Positions 6,863-15,367 of a stretch of 20,078 bases of DNA are shown here, in pieces. This DNA is from an uncultured Pelagibacteraceae bacterium (lineage in GTDB: Bacteria > Pseudomonadota > Alphaproteobacteria > Pelagibacterales > Pelagibacteraceae), in the NCBI GenBank assembly GCA_902572155.1, contig CACGET010000019.1, positions 1 through 20,078 of the forward strand, given 5' to 3'. Below the pieces are notes generated by a model, which saw only the letters and a list, made by a program, of their open reading frames with translations, did not search any database and was not told the origin of the DNA. Numbering within the stretch: position 1 is the stretch's first letter; each line of letters starts with the position of its first letter. The position numbers were made by a program, and so were the translations under genes.

Positions 6863-8151
6863 ATATCAAAAGGATTTTCTAATAAGATAGTATCTTCTCT
6901 TTCAGGACTAGTTGATACACTTGATACTTTGGAGCAAATAAAATCCTCAACAGCATATATATATTTTTTTGCATTTTCTGGTAATTCATCCATTTTTTTT
7001 ATTCCCTTAGTAGATGTTTTCCATCCTGGAAATGTTTTATAAATAGGCTTTATCTTTAGTTGATCTTCAACTGCAGCAGGTAAATAATCTATTTTTTTTC
7101 CATCAAGCTCATATTCAACACACATTTTAATTTCATCTAGTTCATCAAGAACATCTAGTTTGGTGAGAGCTATTCCATCTATTCCAGAAATTTTTATTGT
7201 CTGTCTAACTAATACTCCATCAAACCAACCACATCTTCTTTTTCTACTCGTCACAGTTCCAAATTCTTTTCCTCTCCTGCCTAATAATTCTCCAATATTA
7301 TTAGTTAATTCTGTTGGGAAAGGGCCTTCTCCAACTCTCGTTGTGTAAGCTTTTGTTATTCCAAGTACGTAATTAATTGAATTTAGACCGCATCCTGTTC
7401 CAGTTGCAGCACTTGAAGCAACAGTGTTTGAAGAGGTTACATATGGATAAGTTCCATGATCCACATCAAGCAGAATTCCTTGAGCTCCTTCAAATAAAAT
7501 TTTCATTCCCTTTTTCTTAAAATCATCAATTTTTAGCCAGACTGGTTGTGAATATCTCAATATTTGAGGGGCAATTTTAAGTAAGTCTGATTTTAATTGT
7601 TCTTTTTCAAAAATTTTTTTTCCTAAACCTTTTCTTATTGCATTATGGTGAACTAAAACAGACTCTAACCTTTGATCTAAATTTTTTTCAGATCTTAAAT
7701 CCATTACCCTTATAGATCTTCTTCCGACTTTATCCTCGTACGCAGGGCCAATTCCTCTTCTTGTTGTTCCAATCTTACCTTTACCAGCCGCATCTTCTCG
7801 AATTTCATCCATTTCTCTATGAAATGGCAAAATTAAATTTGCAGACTCTGAAATAATAAAATTATTAATATTTACATCAACACCTTTTGATTTTATTTCC
7901 TCAATTTCATCAAGTAGTGCCCAGGGATCAACCACAACTCCATTTCCAATAATTGAGATTTTATTTTTTCTTACAATTCCTGATGGCAGCAATCTTAACT
8001 TGTAAGTTATGCCATCTATAACCAATGTATGGCCAGCATTATGTCCTCCCTGAAATCTAATTACAACATCTGCTTGCTCAGATAGCCAATCAACAATTTT
8101 TCCTTTTCCTTCATCTCCCCATTGGGATCCAACTACAACGATATTTTTCAT
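6859..8151 (-). CDS. purA: Adenylosuccinate synthetase
   Basis: Joins IMP and aspartate with GTP to form adenylosuccinate, the committed step from IMP to AMP. The 430-residue length matches the bacterial family. Visible motifs are GDEGKGK (12-18, P-loop-like, catalytic Asp at its start), QGGHNAGHT (IMP-site histidine), the GIGPAYEDKVGR segment, and GTGCGLNSINYVLGITKAYTTRVGEGPFPTE toward the middle. It is the last gene of the long minus-strand block. Its start shares one nucleotide with the thiD stop (TAATG), indicating coupling. Its stop overlaps that of convergent rpoH, so there is no space for a terminator between the two genes. Confidence 0.97.
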   Translation of the reverse strand: MKNIVVVGSQWGDEGKGKIVDWLSEQADVVIRFQGGHNAGHTLVIDGITYKLRLLPSGIVRKNKISIIGNGVVVDPWALLDEIEEIKSKGVDVNINNFIISESANLILPFHREMDEIREDAAGKGKIGTTRRGIGPAYEDKVGRRSIRVMDLRSEKNLDQRLESVLVHHNAIRKGLGKKIFEKEQLKSDLLKIAPQILRYSQPVWLKIDDFKKKGMKILFEGAQGILLDVDHGTYPYVTSSNTVASSAATGTGCGLNSINYVLGITKAYTTRVGEGPFPTELTNNIGELLGRRGKEFGTVTSRKRRCGWFDGVLVRQTIKISGIDGIALTKLDVLDELDEIKMCVEYELDGKKIDYLPAAVEDQLKIKPIYKTFPGWKTSTKGIKKMDELPENAKKYIYAVEDFICSKVSSVSTSPEREDTILLENPFDI

Positions 8152-8963
8152 TATCTAAAACTTTTAATAATATTCATAGTATTAAGATGATTTATTGGAC
8201 CATGACCTTTTCCATAATTTGGATTTGTTTTTATTGCACAATTTACATACTTAATTCCAAGCTCACAAGATTTCTTTATAGGTTTTCCACATGATAAAAA
8301 AGTGGTTATTGCACTAGATAAGGTACATCCTGTTCCATGTGTGTTATTGGTTTTGTATCTTCGACTATTGAAAACTTTTACTTCATGTTTGTTTACAAGT
8401 ATATCTTGAACTGAATTATGATCTAGATGCCCACCTTTAATCAAAACGTTTTTTGCACCAAACTTTAAAAGTTTATTAGCTGCAAAAATCATATCTTCTT
8501 TGCTCTTTATTGTGGTTTTTGTTAAAATTTCTGCTTCAGGAATATTTGGAGTAACTAACATTGCTCTTTTAATAAGCTTTAGCTTAAGTGATTGAACTGC
8601 TTTTTTACTTATTAATTTAGCACCACCTTTTGCCACCATAACAGGATCAAGAACAACCTTTTTAATTTGAATTTTATCTATAGATTTTGCAACTATATCT
8701 ATTACTTTAGTTGAATAGAGCATTCCGATCTTAATTGCATCAGGCTTAATATCTTTTGTTGTAAAGACAATTTGATTTAATATCTCTTTAGGAACAATTG
8801 GAATTATCGATTTAACACCTGTTGTATTCTGGGCTGTTACAGCTGTGATTGCAGTCATTGCATAAGATCCTAAAGTTGTAACTGTTTTAATATCCGCTTG
8901 TATGCCTGCCCCACCAGAAGAGTCTGAACCAGCTATAATTAATACTTTAGATCTAGTTTTCAA
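8151..8963 (-). CDS. thiD: Hydroxymethylpyrimidine (phosphate) kinase
   Basis: Phosphorylates HMP and HMP-phosphate to HMP-diphosphate, the pyrimidine half of thiamin. The 270-residue ribokinase-fold protein shows AGSDSSGGAGIQADIKT (11-27), DPVMVAKGG (106-114), VLIKGGH (173-179) and THGTGCTLSSAI (208-219), with the anion hole and Cys213. There are no other thiamin genes and no TPP-riboswitch-like leader here; the gene sits between glmM (1-nt gap) and purA (1-nt overlap). SAR11 lacks thiC and is known to depend on an external pyrimidine precursor, so ThiD would be the entry point for salvage; that link assumes the organism is SAR11. ThiD is distinguished from pyridoxal kinase by the GSDSSGGAG N-terminus. 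Confidence 0.95.
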   Translation of the reverse strand: MKTRSKVLIIAGSDSSGGAGIQADIKTVTTLGSYAMTAITAVTAQNTTGVKSIIPIVPKEILNQIVFTTKDIKPDAIKIGMLYSTKVIDIVAKSIDKIQIKKVVLDPVMVAKGGAKLISKKAVQSLKLKLIKRAMLVTPNIPEAEILTKTTIKSKEDMIFAANKLLKFGAKNVLIKGGHLDHNSVQDILVNKHEVKVFNSRRYKTNNTHGTGCTLSSAITTFLSCGKPIKKSCELGIKYVNCAIKTNPNYGKGHGPINHLNTMNIIKSFR

Positions 8964-8964
8964 A

Positions 8965-10296
8965 TTATGTAATTTTTTTTAGAATTAAATCTATACATTT
9001 TTTTAAAAGTACTTTATTTTCACTCTCACCCATTACCCTTATTTTAGACTCTGTTCCTGATTTTCTTACCAGAATCCTTCCATGATTTTTCATTAATTTT
9101 TGAGCAATTTTTATGGATTTTTTTATATCGGGGCGATTAATTATATCTCTATTTTTAACTTCAATATTCTTCAGAATTTGTGGTGTTTTTTTAAATCTAT
9201 TAAAAAAAACACTAGCTTTTTTTCCTTTTCGTATCGCAAATAATACTTCTAATGCAACTAATAACCCGTCACCTGTAGTTGCAAAATTTCCCAAAATAAT
9301 ATGTCCTGATTGCTCTCCACCCAAATTAAAATTATTTTTTTTCATTTTTTCTTTCACATATCTATCTCCTACATTTGCTCTTAGAAATGCAACATTTTTA
9401 GTTTTAAAAAATTTTTCTAATCCATAATTAGTCATTAAGGTTCCTACAACACCTCCTTTTAGCATTTTCTTATTTTTCCATCTTATTGCTAAAGATGCGA
9501 TTATTTGGTCACCATCAATAATACTTCCTGTTTCGTCACACATGATAATTCTATCAGCATCACCATCTAAAGATATACCAAGATGAGCCTTGTGTTTTTT
9601 TACTGCAAACTTAATTTTACCAGGATGAGTTGAGCCACACTTTTCATTGATATTAAGTCCATTAGGATTTACACCAATTGATATTACTTTGGCGCCTAAT
9701 GATTTTAATAATTCAGGACCTGCCTTGTAGCCTGCACCATTTGCACAATCAATTACAATTCTTAATCCTCTGAGATTAAATTCCTTTGGAAAATTTTTTT
9801 TTAAAATTTTTAAATAATCATTTGTACCAGTTTCTAACCTTTTTACTCTTCCTAACTTATCTGGGCTTGATAGATTTAATGTAACTTTTTTATCAATTAA
9901 GCTCTCTATTTTTTTTTCTATTTTATCAGATAATTTCATACCATCCGGACCGAACAACTTTAATCCATTGTCTTGGTGTTTATTATGAGAAGCAGTAATC
10001 ATAATTCCCATGTTGGCCCTCATTAATTTTGTTATCATCGCTAAACCATTTGTAGGTAATGGTCCAAGTGTATAGACATGCATACCTGCAGATGTTAGAC
10101 CAGAGACTAATGCGGGCTCTAAAGTGTATCCAGAAAGTCTAGTATCTTTGGCAATTATTGCCGTTTGCTTAATTTTTTTTTGTGATTTGAAATAGGTTCC
10201 TGAAGCTAATCCAAATTTAAAAAACATGTCACCATTAATGTTCTTGCTGTTAATAGGACCTCTTATTCCATCTGTTCCAAAGTATTTTTTTACCAT
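8965..10296 (-). CDS. glmM: Phosphoglucosamine mutase
   Basis: Converts glucosamine-6-phosphate to glucosamine-1-phosphate, feeding UDP-GlcNAc for peptidoglycan and LPS. The 443-residue length fits. The protein begins with YFGTDGIRG, the catalytic serine is in TASHN (Ser103), the metal loop is DGDADR (244-249), and the sugar-binding loop is GGEQSGH near residue 330. The C-terminal phosphate-binding loop reads RKSGTESKIR (411-420), where the usual GlmM form is RPSGTEP.IR, so both prolines are replaced. The phosphate-contacting R, S, G, T and second R are kept, so activity is expected. Its start shares one nucleotide with the folP stop. folP-glmM adjacency is common in bacteria. Confidence 0.96.
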   Translation of the reverse strand: MVKKYFGTDGIRGPINSKNINGDMFFKFGLASGTYFKSQKKIKQTAIIAKDTRLSGYTLEPALVSGLTSAGMHVYTLGPLPTNGLAMITKLMRANMGIMITASHNKHQDNGLKLFGPDGMKLSDKIEKKIESLIDKKVTLNLSSPDKLGRVKRLETGTNDYLKILKKNFPKEFNLRGLRIVIDCANGAGYKAGPELLKSLGAKVISIGVNPNGLNINEKCGSTHPGKIKFAVKKHKAHLGISLDGDADRIIMCDETGSIIDGDQIIASLAIRWKNKKMLKGGVVGTLMTNYGLEKFFKTKNVAFLRANVGDRYVKEKMKKNNFNLGGEQSGHIILGNFATTGDGLLVALEVLFAIRKGKKASVFFNRFKKTPQILKNIEVKNRDIINRPDIKKSIKIAQKLMKNHGRILVRKSGTESKIRVMGESENKVLLKKCIDLILKKIT

Positions 10297-11348
10297 TAAT
10301 TATTGATTAATTCTTTATAAACTTTAATTCCTTGTATCAATTCATTAACATCATGAATTCTTAAAATTTGAACTCCCTGCATCATTAAAAAGACTGAAGA
10401 AGCAACTGTTCCGCCAATTCTACTTTTGGTATCATTTTTCTTCACAATTTCTTTAATAAATCTTTTTCTTGAATTTCCAACAAGTATAGGAAAACCTAAA
10501 GAATGAAAAATAGAAATATTACTAATTAAATTCATATTATGTTTCAAATTTTTTCCAAAACCTATCCCAGGATCTAAAATTATATTGTTATGTGTAATAC
10601 CATAATTTCTCAAAGTTTTTATTTTTTCTTCAAAAAAGTCATAGATATCTAATAATTCATTTTTATATCTAGGTTTATTTTGCATATTTCCTGGTGTTCC
10701 TTGTGAATGTTGGATAACAAAAGGAGTTCGATATTTTTTTAAAATATTTACAGTTTTTTTGTCATAACTTAATCCTGATACATCGTTGATGATTTTGACA
10801 CCATATTTAATACCCCTCTCCATTATCTCTGATTTTCTAGTATCTAATGATATAGGATATTTTTTACAGGATGATTTAAGTACTTTTTTTAGTCTATTCC
10901 ATTCCATTTTTGTTTCTATAGTTTTAGATCCAGGTCTTGTAGACTCACCCCCAACATCAATTAGGTTGGCTCCAGCTTTAATCATATCAACTATATGCCT
11001 GGTTGCTTTATTTTTCTTATTAAATTTACCTCCATCAGAAAAACTATCTGGAGTAAGATTTAATACACCCATAATATTTGGTAATTTTTGAAAATTTAAA
11101 TTTGAAAAATTTTTATTTTTTGACGTAATATTTCTTAGATCCAAAAATATTTGTTTTCTTAATAATTTTGAAAATTTTTTTATATCTTTAATATGAATTT
11201 TTTTTTTAGATTTTCTAGATATTAATTCTAAATGATCAAAAGATATTTCTTTATTTGCTTTTAAAGATAAAGTTTTTTTTTTACTTAATAAGAATTTTGA
11301 CTCTTTACCATAGTGAAAATTACACGCTCTAGTGTAATATCTTATCAT
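10296..11348 (-). CDS. folP: Dihydropteroate synthase with N-terminal extension
   Basis: Condenses p-aminobenzoate with hydroxymethyl-dihydropterin diphosphate to give dihydropteroate in folate synthesis; the target of sulfonamides. The TIM-barrel core begins near residue 91 with IMGVLNLTPDSFSDGG, followed by LIDVGGESTRPGS, INDVSGL, IQHSQGTPGNMQ, IILDPGIGFGKN and ILVGNSRKRF, all expected pterin, phosphate or pABA loops. About 90 Lys-rich residues precede the core, making the protein 350 residues against roughly 280 for E. coli FolP. No domain is recognised in that extension; longer N-termini do occur in alphaproteobacterial FolP. The stop shares one nucleotide with the glmM start, and the gene lies 7 nt downstream of ftsH. 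Confidence 0.95.
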   Translation of the reverse strand: MIRYYTRACNFHYGKESKFLLSKKKTLSLKANKEISFDHLELISRKSKKKIHIKDIKKFSKLLRKQIFLDLRNITSKNKNFSNLNFQKLPNIMGVLNLTPDSFSDGGKFNKKNKATRHIVDMIKAGANLIDVGGESTRPGSKTIETKMEWNRLKKVLKSSCKKYPISLDTRKSEIMERGIKYGVKIINDVSGLSYDKKTVNILKKYRTPFVIQHSQGTPGNMQNKPRYKNELLDIYDFFEEKIKTLRNYGITHNNIILDPGIGFGKNLKHNMNLISNISIFHSLGFPILVGNSRKRFIKEIVKKNDTKSRIGGTVASSVFLMMQGVQILRIHDVNELIQGIKVYKELINN

Positions 11349-11355
11349 TTTTAAT

Positions 11356-13266
11356 TTAATGAACTATTTTAGGTTTCAACCCCATAGCGCCAAGGGCTGA
11401 ATTTTGATCATCGTTTTCTTCTGGTTTTTCTGATGTTTTGTCTGTTGGATATAAATTCTTGCTAATTATATTTTCAATTTCCTCACCAGTTAAAGTTTCA
11501 TAGATCATCAGTGCTTTAGCAATTTTATGTAAATCATCTATTTTTTCAGTCAATATTTTTTTAGCCTGATCATAACCTTCATCTATCAACTTTCTTATTT
11601 CTTTATCAATTTTTTGAGAAGTTTCTTCAGAAACAGCTTGAGTTTGAGTAACTGATCTTCCCAAAAATACTTCTTCTTGATTTTCTCCATATTCTACTGG
11701 GCCCATTTCTTCACTCATTCCATATTTTGTTACCATTGCTCTAGCTAGTTGAGTGGCCTGGTTAATATCAGATCCACTTCCTCCACCAGCTCCTGTGGAT
11801 ATATCATCTTTTCCAAAAATTATTTCTTCTGCAACTCTTCCACCAAAACATACCGCCATTCTAGCTTTAAGATATTTTATTGAATAACCATGTTTATCTC
11901 TTTCTGGTAAATTCATAACCATACCAAGAGCTCTTCCTCTAGGTATGATTGTAGCTTTGTGTATTGGATCATAACTAGGCATATTAAAAGATACTAGGGC
12001 ATGACCTCCTTCGTGATACGCTGTCAATTTTTTTTCTTCTTCTGTCATTACCATTGAGCGTCTTTCTGCTCCCATCATTACTTTATCTTTAGCTTCTTCA
12101 AATTCAATTAAAGTAACAATTCTTTTGTTTTTTCTTGCTGCTAATAAAGCAGCTTCATTTACTATGTTGGCAAGATCTGCACCTGAAAATCCAGGTGTTC
12201 CTCTTGCAATGGTTCTTAAGTTTACATCTGGTGCCATCTTTATCTTTTTAACATGAACTTTTAAAATTTTTTCTCTTCCAATTATATCTGGATTTGAAAC
12301 AACCACTTGTCTGTCAAACCTACCTGGTCTCAATAATGCTGGGTCTAATACATCAGGTCTATTAGTAGCTGCAATAATAATTACTCCTTCATTTGTATCA
12401 AATCCATCCATCTCGACTAATAATTGATTTAGCGTTTGTTCTCTCTCATCATTCCCACCACCTAAACCTGCGCCTCTGCTTCTTCCCACAGCGTCTATTT
12501 CATCAATAAAAATTATACATGGTGAATTTTTTTTTCCCTGTTCAAACATATCTCTAACTCTAGATGCACCAACGCCAACAAACATTTCTACGAAATCAGA
12601 ACCTGATATTGTAAAAAACGGAACACCAGCTTCGCCTGCAATTGCTCTTGCTAATAAAGTTTTACCAGTACCAGGAGGCCCAACAAGTAATGCTCCTCTA
12701 GGAATTTTACCACCTAATCTACTAAATTTTTTTGGGTCTTTTAAAAATTCAACTATTTCCTCTACTTCTTCTTTAGCTTCTTCAACACCAGCAACATCAT
12801 TAAAAGTTACTTTGCCCTTAAGCTCGTTCATCATCTTAGCTTTGGATTTTCCAAATCCCATAGCACCGCCTTTTCCACCTTGCATTTGTCTCATGAAAAA
12901 AATCCAAACAGCAATTAGTAATAACATTGGAAACCATGAAAGCAGAACACCAAATAGTGATGGCATTTTTTCCTCTAAAGGAGCTGCGGATATACTAACA
13001 CCTTTATCAGACAATTTTTCTATTAAGTTTGGATAATTAGGTGAATAAGAAGAAAAAGTTTTTCCATTTGAGTAAACACCATTAATATTATTGCCTTGTA
13101 TTTCAACTTTTAATACTTCTCCATTATCAACTGAGGTTAAAAAATCTGAAAATATAACTTGGTTGCTGCCTCTTGTGTTAGCTTGTGGATTCTTAAACAT
13201 ATTATACAAGCCTATAGTTAGAAAAACTATAATTCCCCACATTGCGAGATTTTTTAAATTCATCAT
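11356..13266 (-). CDS. ftsH: ATP-dependent zinc metalloprotease FtsH
   Basis: Membrane-anchored AAA+ protease that degrades misfolded membrane proteins and regulatory substrates such as sigma-32 and, in enterobacteria, LpxC. The 636-residue order is canonical: TM1 (about 8-23), a periplasmic domain, TM2 (about 104-125), Walker A GPPGTGKT (196-203), Walker B IIFIDEID (251-258), second region of homology NRPDVLDPALLRPGRFDR (302-319), zinc motif HEGGH (418-422) and the downstream SGSDINQAT segment with the third ligand. Two ATGs are adjacent (13264-13266 and 13261-13263). The second gives MNLKNLAMW, more like relatives, and either may be used. A 63-nt leader separates it from tilS, the longest gap in the tilS-purA run, so its own promoter is plausible. 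Confidence 0.98.
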   Translation of the reverse strand: MMNLKNLAMWGIIVFLTIGLYNMFKNPQANTRGSNQVIFSDFLTSVDNGEVLKVEIQGNNINGVYSNGKTFSSYSPNYPNLIEKLSDKGVSISAAPLEEKMPSLFGVLLSWFPMLLLIAVWIFFMRQMQGGKGGAMGFGKSKAKMMNELKGKVTFNDVAGVEEAKEEVEEIVEFLKDPKKFSRLGGKIPRGALLVGPPGTGKTLLARAIAGEAGVPFFTISGSDFVEMFVGVGASRVRDMFEQGKKNSPCIIFIDEIDAVGRSRGAGLGGGNDEREQTLNQLLVEMDGFDTNEGVIIIAATNRPDVLDPALLRPGRFDRQVVVSNPDIIGREKILKVHVKKIKMAPDVNLRTIARGTPGFSGADLANIVNEAALLAARKNKRIVTLIEFEEAKDKVMMGAERRSMVMTEEEKKLTAYHEGGHALVSFNMPSYDPIHKATIIPRGRALGMVMNLPERDKHGYSIKYLKARMAVCFGGRVAEEIIFGKDDISTGAGGGSGSDINQATQLARAMVTKYGMSEEMGPVEYGENQEEVFLGRSVTQTQAVSEETSQKIDKEIRKLIDEGYDQAKKILTEKIDDLHKIAKALMIYETLTGEEIENIISKNLYPTDKTSEKPEENDDQNSALGAMGLKPKIVH

Positions 13267-13329
13267 TATAAGATAAGAATTATTATTAATTTAACAAGTG
13301 ACAAATTATCAACAAAATAGTCAAATATA

Positions 13330-14355
13330 TTACTCTTTTGAGATTAATAGTGTTTCATTAACTTTTTTAATAATACATCTTCCTAAAGTAACTTTAAAAT
13401 GAGATTTCGTATTTATTAATTCAATTATTCTATCTATCTTTTTGCCCCGCACTGGATAATACTTTTGACCAATAACTTTTACAATTTCTATAAATGACCT
13501 AAAAACAACTTCCTTTGAATGATAAAAAAAATCTCGTTTTAAGACTGCTAATTGTTTTGCTTTTAAATATGTTACGTTTTGTCTTAAATTTTCAGATATA
13601 TAAAATTTGATAGTTTGATTTGAAGATTGTAAATTTTTTATTGTCAAATAAAATTTATCAATGTCTAATCCTTCATTCTCCAATTGAATTAAAAATTTTC
13701 TTATCTTAGCTCTTTTAAATTTATCATCTTCATTAGATGGATCTTTAACATAAAATCCAAAAACGTAATTAGTAATGTAAATCAAATCTTCTTTTTTAAA
13801 ACTTAAAAGAGGTCTAATTAAATTGATATTATCAATTTTAGATTTTCTATCTAATGAGACCAAACCATTTAAACCACTTCCTCTTGTAAATCTAATAAAA
13901 AAATTCTCAACCAAGTCATCCATATGATGACCAAGTAAAATATTTTTTATTTCAAATTTTTTAGCAGCTTTAACCAGCATGCTATATCTTTTATCTCTGG
14001 CAATTGATTGAATATTTTTTTTAGGTTTTGCTCCATTCCAAGTTAAAATATTTAAATCTATTGAAAATTTATTTAAAATTTTCTTAACATACCTCGTCTC
14101 TGAAGTGGAATTTTTTCTTAATTTATGATCAAGAATAAAATATTTTGGTTCTAAAAATCTTTTTATTGAATATATTTTAGATAAAAAAGATAAAGCTAAA
14201 CTATCCGCTCCACCTGAAACTGCTACAATAAAATTTTCATTAATATCAATTAAAGATTCAAATTTTCGATAGATATTATTAATTCTTTTATTTTTTAATT
14301 TGTTTAAATAAAAACTATGAGTCTTGTTTATTGCAGTCAAATTTTTTGGACTCAT
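13330..14355 (-). CDS. tilS: tRNA(Ile)-lysidine synthetase (short form)
   Basis: Attaches lysine to C34 of the CAU-anticodon tRNA-Ile so that it reads AUA instead of AUG; essential where AUA is common, as in this AT-rich genome. The N-type ATP-pyrophosphatase P-loop is SGGADS (47-52). GHHMDDLVENFFIRFTRGSGLNGL follows near residue 140, matching the GHH.DD.ET...R..RGSGL.GL signature. At 341 residues it is about 90 shorter than E. coli TilS; the C-terminal stretch ending ..TLGRCIIKKVNETLLISKE still resembles the end of alphaproteobacterial TilS. ATG 14353-14355 gives a 41-nt overlap with cpoB, unusually long here. A TTG at codon 6 would shorten it, but ATG is preferred. Confidence 0.93.
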   Translation of the reverse strand: MSPKNLTAINKTHSFYLNKLKNKRINNIYRKFESLIDINENFIVAVSGGADSLALSFLSKIYSIKRFLEPKYFILDHKLRKNSTSETRYVKKILNKFSIDLNILTWNGAKPKKNIQSIARDKRYSMLVKAAKKFEIKNILLGHHMDDLVENFFIRFTRGSGLNGLVSLDRKSKIDNINLIRPLLSFKKEDLIYITNYVFGFYVKDPSNEDDKFKRAKIRKFLIQLENEGLDIDKFYLTIKNLQSSNQTIKFYISENLRQNVTYLKAKQLAVLKRDFFYHSKEVVFRSFIEIVKVIGQKYYPVRGKKIDRIIELINTKSHFKVTLGRCIIKKVNETLLISKE

Positions 14356-15298
14356 ATTTTGCTTTTTGAATTACCGACTGGTTGGCTTCAGGGTATTGAA
14401 TTTCAACTCCATTTATCATTTTACACCCCTGATTTTTTTCACCAATCTGCACCATTGATACACCAAGTTTTAATAAATTTATAGGAGCCTTCTTTCCTTT
14501 TGGATATTTTTGATATCCTTCTAAATAAGCTGAAGCTGCATCGGTATAAAGCTGTCTTATTCTAAAAGTTTCTGCATACCAATATTGAGCACTTCCTGCC
14601 AATTCATGATTAGAATGAGAAAGAACAAATTCTCTAAATGCTTTTTCAGCAGTGCTATAATCTCCAACTTTTAAAAAACTAGTGGCAAATTCATATTGTT
14701 TTTGAGGATTAAGATCTTTGGGGAGTATTTTTTCCTCAGACTCAAAAGTTTCAGTAATTATAGATGCAGTAGTATCTACTGATTGAATTTGTTGCGAAGT
14801 CTGATTAGTTGCAGTGTCTTTATATGAAATTGAACCTAAGTCTTGAGGTTGTGAGCTGCCTGGAAGCATATCAATGTCCTCAGTTTTAGGTTTTAAGGTC
14901 AAATTTACTTCCCCTTTACTATCAACTAAATTAGTCTCTATGTTTTGAAATCTAATTTGATTGTCTGCTTGTATTTTTGATAGCCTGTTAGATAATTTGT
15001 CTAATTTAAAATTTATTTCCTCAAATTTATTTGTAAGTTCTCTAAATTGTTCTTCCACCTCGGATAATTTTAACAAATGCCTTGTGAGCACATCCTCAGA
15101 ATTAATATCTAGCTCTGTATTTGTTGTTTTAAGATCTATGTTTTCAGAGTAAACTGCCTTCTCTAGTGTTTTTATATCTTCTTTAATGATCTCCAAAGTT
15201 TCATAAATATTATGGTTATCCGCAAGGGTAAAATTTGGAATAAAGATGTTGAATAACAATAATAAATTGAAGAAAATTAGTTTAAATATTTTATCCAT
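14315..15298 (-). CDS. cpoB: Tol-Pal associated periplasmic protein CpoB (YbgF)
   Basis: Periplasmic partner of the Tol-Pal system; in E. coli CpoB binds TolA and PBP1B and coordinates outer-membrane constriction with peptidoglycan synthesis. The 327-residue protein starts with a hydrophobic signal peptide (about 1-26, likely cut after LA in FTLADN). A long Glu/Lys/Leu heptad-like coiled coil follows (about 30-125), then a Ser/Thr/Gln-rich linker, then TPR-like repeats (about 200-320, with QYEFATSFLKVGDYSTAEKAFREFV and AQYWYAETFRIRQLYTDAASAYLEGYQKYP). It is separated from pal by a strong terminator, so it may depend on readthrough or its own promoter. Its 3' end overlaps tilS by 41 nt. Confidence 0.93.
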   Translation of the reverse strand: MDKIFKLIFFNLLLLFNIFIPNFTLADNHNIYETLEIIKEDIKTLEKAVYSENIDLKTTNTELDINSEDVLTRHLLKLSEVEEQFRELTNKFEEINFKLDKLSNRLSKIQADNQIRFQNIETNLVDSKGEVNLTLKPKTEDIDMLPGSSQPQDLGSISYKDTATNQTSQQIQSVDTTASIITETFESEEKILPKDLNPQKQYEFATSFLKVGDYSTAEKAFREFVLSHSNHELAGSAQYWYAETFRIRQLYTDAASAYLEGYQKYPKGKKAPINLLKLGVSMVQIGEKNQGCKMINGVEIQYPEANQSVIQKAKYESKKFDCNKQDS

Positions 15299-15327
15299 GC
15301 AAAATAGTTTATCTTTATAAAAATGGC

Positions 15328-15367
15328 AAAAAAAAGACCCTAAAACTTTAATCTTTAGGGTCTTTTT
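15328..15367 (-). terminator. Intrinsic terminator after pal
   Basis: A perfect 14-bp inverted repeat (15331-15344 against 15354-15367, core GACCCTAAA/TTTAGGGTC) encloses a 9-nt loop. Read on the minus strand, as pal is transcribed, it is followed by an unbroken run of eight T (complement of A at 15328-15335, partly inside the stem). It ends 12 nt after the pal stop. On the plus strand it also ends in five T, but no plus-strand gene is nearby. This is the clearest terminator in the window. Confidence 0.93.

Noticed and set aside
8964..10296. TPP or other riboswitch controlling thiD
   Set aside because: The gap before thiD is one nucleotide and lies inside a continuous coding run; no riboswitch consensus is visible in the glmM coding sequence.
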